Assembly (NCBI GenBank): GCA_033782935.1
Contig: JAWQEG010000293.1
Coordinates: 74,501-138,500 of the forward strand
Origin: Petrolisthes cinctipes
Lineage: Eukaryota > Arthropoda > Malacostraca > Decapoda > Porcellanidae
Direction of reading: 5' to 3'
Length of the DNA: 64,000 nt
Below are positions 58,140-64,000 of this stretch, in pieces. Below the pieces are notes generated by a model. The model did no database searches and was not told the origin of the DNA. It worked only from the letters and a program-made list of their open reading frames with translations. Made by a program: the position numbers and the translations under genes. Numbering within the stretch: the stretch's first letter is position 1; each line of letters begins with the position of its first letter.

Positions 58140-59090
58140 ATGTTATGTTGGTGAGCAATGATACAGGATATGTTGATCAGGTGTTTGCTGAATGGTAGTT
58201 GATGAGAAAGATGTGAAACTGTTTATGGCCATAAGCTTAGTATTGAGTGGATACAGAAGGCGTATGGGAAGTGCTTCGTATGTATGGTAATAAGAGAAGG
58301 CTGCTGAATGCAGTAAAAAGCTTATAATAAGATGGTAGTGTAGTTTGTATAAGAACAAATGGTGATTCAGTGATTGGATTCTGTTATGTATTGGATTGAG
58401 ATAAGGATATGTGATGTCCACATGGTTGTTCAGTGTGATGAAAGGAGTTTAGGCAAGAATGTTAGAAAGAAGAGTGGAAATGTTGCTGAGTGTTGAATGT
58501 TGTGTATGCAGATGGTGCAGTGCAGTTGTCTAATAATAAATAGTAAGAGTAATCTAGAAAGCTTAGTGGTGAGCTTTGCAGAGGTGTTTGGATGCTGCTG
58601 TTTGAAAGTAAACATGGGCAAAAACAAGGTGATGGTGGAGAGGGAGGGTGAGTCAGTGTATAATGTGCAAATGGATGGTGGGAGTCTTGAGGTGGTTGAA
58701 GAGTTTAATTACCATGGAAAATTATTGGATAAGAGAAGAAAGTGTGAAAAATAAAGTTACCCTATGGAGACATATAGCGGGTGAGATAAAAACACTAGTT
58801 TGAACTAGAGGATTAAATACATTAGCTGCAAGAGGATTGCACGAAGGTGTGTTAATACCCACACTGTTAAATGTTTGTGAAAATTTAGTGGCATGGTTAT
58901 AAGAAATCGAAAGTATGAGTAGTTACTGATGGATATGCGAAGAAGTACTTGTATGTATAGAGTCTGAAGAATTGACAGGTTGAGAAATACAATGATGTGG
59001 TGTGAAAAACCATAGATCAAAAAGTAGAAAAGAGTATTCTACGATGGCATGGGTATGTGGAAATAATGAATATTTCGTAAGTGGTGAAAA
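58140..59090 (+). mobile_element. Decayed LINE reverse-transcriptase region
   Basis: In plus sense, despite many stops, the frame at about 58497-58754 reads LVVSFAEVFGCCCLKVNMGK, then KVMVEREGESVYNVQMDGGS and LEVVEEFNYHGKLLD. This is the segment just after the catalytic Y/FADD of crustacean LINEs (LVSSFAEVCERRGLKVNVGKSKVM-like). Further on come LHEGVLIPTLLNVCE-like and WHGYVEIMN-like remnants to about 59070. Confidence 0.82.
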
Positions 59091-59214
59091 AAGTTGTTGT
59101 CCACTCTACCCATATACTTGTGGCCTTCTAGCAACTGTGCCACGCCTACATAACAGACTAGCTACCTTTTTCGAGACCAACTGCTCTCTTATTATGCACT
59201 TCCAGCCCCTCATT

Positions 59215-59413
59215 TTTTTATTCCGCAACCTTAGGATTGTATGCTGTCAGTAGCCTGTGATTCTTGTGAGGCCCTGAGATGATTGAATGAAGTTATGAGG
59301 TGTAGGATGCTTCACGTGGGTCGCACTAGTTGGAGGCAGTGGAGCTTCATTTTATTGGTTACTTCTTTTCTGCCACACTAGATGATGACACTTTACTTAT
59401 ACACGTCACTATC
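59215..59413 (+). repeat. Dispersed repeat D, copy 3
   Basis: Same ordered blocks as 43185-43385: CCTTAGGATTGTATGCTGTC, GTGATTCTTGTGAGGCCC, GTGGAGCTTCATTTTATTGG and CACTAGATGATGACACTTTA, then ACACGTCACTATC. The right end coincides with the end of the other two copies, so the 3' terminus of the family is well defined. Confidence 0.72.
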
Positions 59414-59474
59414 CTCTCTTACTGGACATCCTCTCCTTGCCCTCTTCATCAGGTGCAATTGGGGTCAGGGGTAG

Positions 59475-60140
59475 TCATGGGTCTATCAGTGTTGGGCTGA
59501 TGTCAAACTTCCGAGGCACGCTTTCCTCACACTCCTCCATGTCCACCTCAGTGATGCTGTCAGTGTAGGCAGGAGAGACTGGCTCCGGGTCGAAGGTGGT
59601 GACGGCTGCAGTGTGGACTGGAGATGGTGTCAGGTCGTCGTCTGGCTCAGTTTTGATGGTAGTGGTTGCAGGAGGAAATGAAGACGAAGCTGGTGGCTTG
59701 TCCTTCTCAGGCACATCTTGCTCCTGCCCATAGTTCTGCCTGTTGAGTGGCCAATGCAAGTGTAGGCAGCTTCTGGGAATGACTGTCTTAAGTCTGGGCA
59801 GCAGGTGTGATGGGACTTGTATGACAAGCATGTTTTTGGCCTAGAGGAGTACCAGTATGAGGTCTGAGAAATGGCAGAGTCCCTCAGCTGTTATGCAGAC
59901 AGTGACCATGTCTGAACACTGCTGCTGTTGATTTGATGGTGTGGCCTCTCTCCTCTTCTCTTGGGTGTGGTAAAACTCAGGCTTGCCTCCTGGTTTTGTG
60001 AATGCAGTGGCTCCTTATAGTTCCTTATAGTACCTCAACAGAGAATACAACCTGTTCTCTGTCTCGTAGTGAGGACAAGGAAGTGGAGGCTGCTGTGCTA
60101 GAGATATCATTACGATGGACCGCTTAAAAAGACCTGTCCA
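59475..60140 (-). pseudogene. Decayed reading frame of unknown family
   Basis: On the minus strand one frame stays open for about 220 codons apart from two in-frame stops. It contains LFKRSIVMISLAQQPPLP, FTKPGGKPEFYHTQEKRRE, SDMVTVCITAEGLCHF, and after the second stop an acidic tail with TTTIKTEPDDDLTPSP and DMEECEESVPRKFD. The regular amino-acid composition suggests it was once protein-coding, either a gene or a mobile-element ORF. I do not recognise the family. Confidence 0.4.
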
Positions 60141-60214
60141 CTGTGGTAGGCATCAGGGTGCTATGGGCAGTGGATGCTGGATCTTTTCCCTACAACTACA
60201 ATAAAATATATACG

Positions 60215-60333
60215 GTAGTACAGACTTCCTTCGTGTTTACTGTCTCTCCTTTTTAATACCTTCTCCCTCATCCTACAGGGTCTTCCAGGCCTAGAGAGGT
60301 AACCTTTCTTCCTCATCTTTATAATATAGTGCA
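60215..60333. repeat. SINE-like dispersed repeat fragment
   Basis: ACCTTCTCCCTCATCCTACA and GGGTCTTCCAGGCCTAGAG match the end of the modules at 27105-27320 and 37340-37850. It abuts the TIR element at 60334. Confidence 0.55.
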
Positions 60334-61624
60334 GGGGCCGGATGCACGAAAGACCTTAGCGGAGTGACCGTTAAGGTAACCTTAGGCAGTTTCACTAAGG
60401 GGATGGTAAGGTTGCTGCTATGGTTGTATGCTCTATTGACCTTAACATCAACCTTAGTGTTCCCTTAGGTGATCTTAGCAGTCGGCCATGTTTGTTTCGT
60501 TCCATTCCCTTCCGACTATGGACCACCAGCTGACATTCTCTGGGCCAATGAGAGGGCAGCTTCATAGACACGTTAGGCAACATAAGCCAATCAGAAGTCA
60601 GTTGGGATGACAGCTTATCACAGAAAACAAACAAATGACTCATTTTCATTGCGTGAAGTGGGAGGTGAACATTGTGTGAGATTTCTTTAGCATAGATATT
60701 TTGGCATTTAATTACTTGATATGACAGAAGAGCCTCCTACTAAGCTTGCAAGATTGCAAATTATACTGCAGCTGATGAAGAACTCATGATTATGATAACT
60801 GAAAGGAAAAAAAGAGAACACGTTTTCTGGTGGCTACCATTCGTCCACATCACACCAGAATACGCGTTGATTTAGTATGTAGGCTTTAGGGTCATTTGTT
60901 TCCTAGCATAGTTTGGAGGATTGAGAAACTTTGAATTTGCCGACTTCATAACAGGGGCCTAGACCTAGCTATTACAACCAGAGTATGCCGAGATTTCTGA
61001 CCACCTTACTTCCTCTCTTACTGTCTACTTTTCTACTCTATTTATGTGAAGGTTGTAGTTGTGGTAGTAGTGAATGTGGTGGTAATGATTCCCGTTTAGA
61101 TGATTTTCCAAACTTATCATTCCCTGTGTAATGTTTGTTGTTGTGGTAGGACAATGGTGGTAGTTGTAGTAGACCAATACAATGTCGGAACATACAAAAT
61201 AAATAATTATGGTAAGAAAAGAGCATCTATTCAAGGATATAATTTAAAAATAATAACAAATAAACGCATTTTTAACCTACGTGATTTTCCTCTTTTATAG
61301 TAGGCCTATAATATAACTTGGTTATTAAAAATTTGCTTATTAGTAAAGATTAGCACAGTACAATAATAATACCATAATTTTGAGGAAAGTACCATAATTT
61401 CGGTATTACTGTACGATAATTTGGGCAGGTCGGCAGCACAACGCTCCACTACTCAACCCTATGGTCGTCTAAAGGGTGCTCTCGACCACCCTTAGCCGTA
61501 AGGTTAAAGATGGCCGCCACAATTGCCGCTAAGGTGTTTCGTGCATACCACCATAGTGAGTTAAGGGCAAAAATGGCGGCTAAGGTAACTTAACGGCCGT
61601 TAAGGTCTTTCGTGCATCCGCCCC
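60334..61624. mobile_element. 1.3-kb TIR DNA transposon, non-autonomous
   Basis: The left terminus GGGGCCGGATGCACGAAAGA pairs with the right terminus, which reads TCTTTCGTGCATCCGCCCC. Both ends continue with ACCTTA / TAAGGT words and repeated GTTAAGG, CCTTAGC motifs. Subterminal copies of TTTCGTGCAT recur near 61535. No intact transposase was found. A short stretch at 60720-60870 reads MTEEPPTKLARLQ and later HVFWWLPFVHITP, possibly the start of a transposase. The GC-rich GGG termini would suit a PIF/Harbinger-type element, but the target duplication was not clear. Confidence 0.72.
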
Positions 61625-61629
61625 CAGAC

Positions 61630-62275
61630 ACGTATATCTAAAAATCCTTACCGCAAGAGTCACTTGTCCAAGCAGCCCTCCCCCTCCCCCTCCTTACCCT
61701 ACTCCCGTCACTTGAATAATTTATTGTTTATTGCTTATTTTTATAATAATTCATTGCCATACTAAGTAATTTACACTACAGACATGTAAATAACAATATT
61801 ATAATGCTTTTCTATACAGATAGAGAGCCTCTTCAATAACTACTCAAATAATATAAGAAATATAAAAGCATACTGCTAGCAGGAGAGCGGGGTGACACCC
61901 TCCCTGTCTTATGTTTGTTATTAATTTAATTTATTAATTTATTTATACAACTGAAGGAAGGATAGGAGGATCATTAGGAATAGGATGACCTTTAAGTTGC
62001 TAACATTTATAGCTGATCTGTATCGCCAATATTATTATAAATGAATACCCAATGGCACTCAATTTGTGTAAAACAGCATTATAATTTGGTAAGGAGGGGG
62101 AGGTGGGGGTGCTGGGGTGAGAGTCAGAGCAGGTAAGTAGCCTAATAATAAAGATAACATTATACTCATCTCAACTCCTCTATAGTTTTGGGTGACGTGC
62201 TCACTCTACAAAATTTGCATTATCATGAGAAATGCAGTATATCCTACCTATTAACTGAAAATATGACTCTGAAAA
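61630..62275. other. Intergenic, no feature recognised
   Basis: AT-rich with a C-rich patch at 61675-61705. No motif-bearing frames. Confidence 0.4.
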
Positions 62276-62278
62276 CAG

Positions 62279-62348
62279 GCAGATGGCGATCATTCAACGA
62301 CAAGCAAAACTTCCTTCCCGAGATTACCGCAAATTCATGGAGGAATTC
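62279..62348 (+). CDS. Candidate internal exon of an unidentified gene
   Basis: Bounded by GAAAACAG on the left and GAATTC|GTAAGT on the right. In one frame it encodes QMAIIQRQAKLPSRDYRKFM followed by EEF. The strong donor and the protein-like composition suggest a true 70-nt exon of a plus-strand gene continuing beyond the window. No partner exon was identified in the remaining 1.6 kb, and I do not recognise the family. The open frame continues into the intron to 62660, but that part is AT-rich and unlike protein. Confidence 0.4.
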
Positions 62349-62929
62349 GTAAGTGTTATAAATAACCCACACATATTCCCCGAAACAAAAGTAATGACTT
62401 TACAACTTTTCAAATATTATCTGATGTTGTTTTCAGTTCATCATATCTATTTTCTCACAGTAGTTTTGAATAATTTTGGAAAAAATTGTCGAAGGTCATC
62501 GGGAAGACACGGGTATACCCCACAGAGCTATACCCCACAGGCCATCTTGGAATGCCCTTTGGTGCGCGCTTTCAACTCCCGTACGTACTTGTATAGTATG
62601 TTTCTATCCACAGTTATTGACATTTCCATGATTTGTAAAGCATTGTATCTTGTTATCTAATTATGCAGGTATTGTTAAATCAATTAACAAGGCTAAGATA
62701 ATGTCCATACGAAAATTATGCAAAGAAATTAAACTTAAACTGGTTTATTAAACAAGACAAATATATATAACTGTAATCTGTCTCCCTCTCCCTCCACTTA
62801 CCTTCCATACATGGGCCCAGTGGGGCTGACTTTATTCTCTGTGAATATTAGTTATCCCCCACAGGGCTAGAATAAAGATTGTTGTAGGATCTGGTCACTT
62901 TCTAGTGGATTTGACGAGATCTGCCCACA

Positions 62930-63400
62930 TGGATTAAAAATCCATGTGAGGTGTACTGCAACAGGAGGCCTTTTTTTTTTTTTTTTTTTTTTCCACTGCT
63001 GTGTGGACCGCCAGCACACGGGGGTGCATTTCCCTTTGCATGCAGCAGTGTAAACTCCCTCCCCCTTATGGTCCCTTCAGGGCTGGTCTCATGGAAGGTA
63101 CGGCCCCACTTGTAGCTCTTGTGGTAACGTGGACTTGGGCCCACAGCACTGGCTGTGGGATCAAAGCCTTCCCCCCAATCTCCCTGGCGGTCGGAGGCCC
63201 CCAGACTCCCTGGTCCAGTAAGCTCTGGTCCCATTTCCTTGGGATGTGCTTCGGTAGCCCAGGCATATAGGGCCATACAGACATATAGGGCCATGCAGCC
63301 CCTCTATTTTAATTTCTTTTTTCACTGCGACCAGAGTGTACCAGGGGTCTGTGGGGCAGGAGGCCATTCTGCCCCGGGAGAACATCAACAACAACAACCT
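62930..63400. repeat. Dispersed repeat with poly(T) and AAC end
   Basis: A less AT-rich block (about 63000-63370) between a (T)25 tract at 62970-62994 and an (AAC)n end at about 63387-63400. A short palindrome, CATGGATTAAAAATCCATG, sits just left of the poly(T). Overlapping open frames on both strands lack motifs. It is probably a retroelement-derived fragment, family not recognised. Confidence 0.45.
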
Positions 63401-63402
63401 TA

Positions 63403-64000
63403 CATACATACATACATATTACTCTAGTGTGACATACATACATACATACATATTACTCTAGTGTGACATACATACATATTACTCTAGTGTGACATACATA
63501 CATACATCCATACATACATATTACTCTAGTGTGACATACATACATACATATTACTCTAGTGTGACATACATACATACATATTACTATAGTGTGACATACA
63601 TACATATTATTCTAGTGTGACATACATATTATTCTAGTGTGACATATATACATACATACATATTACTCTAGTGTGACATACATACATACATACTACTCTA
63701 GTGTTACATACATACATACATATTACTCTAGTGTGACATACATACATATTATTCTAGTGTGACATACATACATATTACTCTAGTGTGACATACATACATA
63801 CATACATATTATTCTAGTGTGACATACATACATATTACTCTAGTGTGACATACATACATACATATTATTCTAGTGTGACATAAATACATATTACTCTAGT
63901 GTGACATACATACATACATATTACTCTAGTGTGACATATACATACATATTATTCTAGTGTGACATATATACATACATACATATTACTCTAGTGTGACATA
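63403..64000. repeat. Compound satellite: (CATA)n within TATTACTCTAGTGTGA units
   Basis: At least 18 units alternate a variable (CATA)1-5 tract with a constant 17-bp core, TATTACTCTAGTGTGAC (variants TATTATTC, TACTACTC). The core is almost invariant while the CATA number changes from unit to unit. The array runs off the right end of the window. Confidence 0.95.

Noticed and set aside
63403..64000. Repeat-spacer array
   Set aside because: The 'spacers' are only variable-length CATA microsatellite, so it is a compound satellite.

Overview
This is a eukaryotic genomic window with an arthropod, most probably decapod crustacean (crab-like), character. The reasons are: split genes with GT-AG introns; two Rebers-Riddiford (arthrodial-type) cuticle protein genes; LINE, Penelope-like and Tigger/pogo remnants; very dense simple repeats; and inverted-repeat elements whose arms carry TTAGG-like (arthropod telomere-type) stretches. 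The species cannot be fixed from sequence alone. I see no bacterial, viral or CRISPR system.

Layout. 1-7.2 kb: mostly repeats, including two copies of a TA-flanked MITE, TTAA-flanked hairpin MITEs and micro-in-minisatellites. 7.27-8.09 kb (minus) and 15.36-16.87 kb (plus): a divergent pair of 125-aa cuticle protein genes with identical exon lengths (9/200/169 nt) and an identical TATA-to-ATG distance. 16.9-17.9 kb: a cluster of TTAA-flanked MITEs just after the second cuticle gene. 19.15-22.70 kb (plus): a Thr/Pro-rich, sequon-rich mucin-like gene. 24.3-25.3 kb: a long foldback element. 26.33-30.24 kb (plus): a CCDC32 homologue. 31.43-33.09 kb (minus): TRMT5, the tRNA m1G37 methyltransferase. 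34.1-35.2 kb: second foldback locus. 36.21-42.48 kb (plus): a five-exon HNK-1/CHST-type carbohydrate sulfotransferase, with a Penelope-like palindrome in intron 2 and a LINE fragment in intron 4. 44.30-48.33 kb (minus): mitochondrial transcription factor A (TFAM), with a Tigger/pogo relic in an intron. 48.9-49.5 kb: third foldback locus. 51.03-57.57 kb (plus): a RAD51AP1 homologue about twice the usual length. 58-64 kb: decayed LINE sequence, a decayed reading frame, a 1.3-kb TIR element, one candidate orphan exon, and a compound satellite running off the end.

The cellular genes are unrelated housekeeping, repair and extracellular-matrix genes, not one pathway: endocytic adaptor biology (CCDC32), tRNA modification (TRMT5), glycan sulfation, mtDNA packaging/transcription (TFAM), homologous recombination (RAD51AP1) and exoskeleton (cuticle proteins). 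Exon joins for CCDC32, sulfotransferase, TFAM, RAD51AP1 and both cuticle genes were checked by hand for splice dinucleotides and reading phase, and all close in frame. The most unusual content is the inverted-repeat DNA: at least four TTAA-flanked MITE types, three loci of a foldback family with TTAGG-rich arms, and a palindromic Penelope-like insertion with a target duplication.
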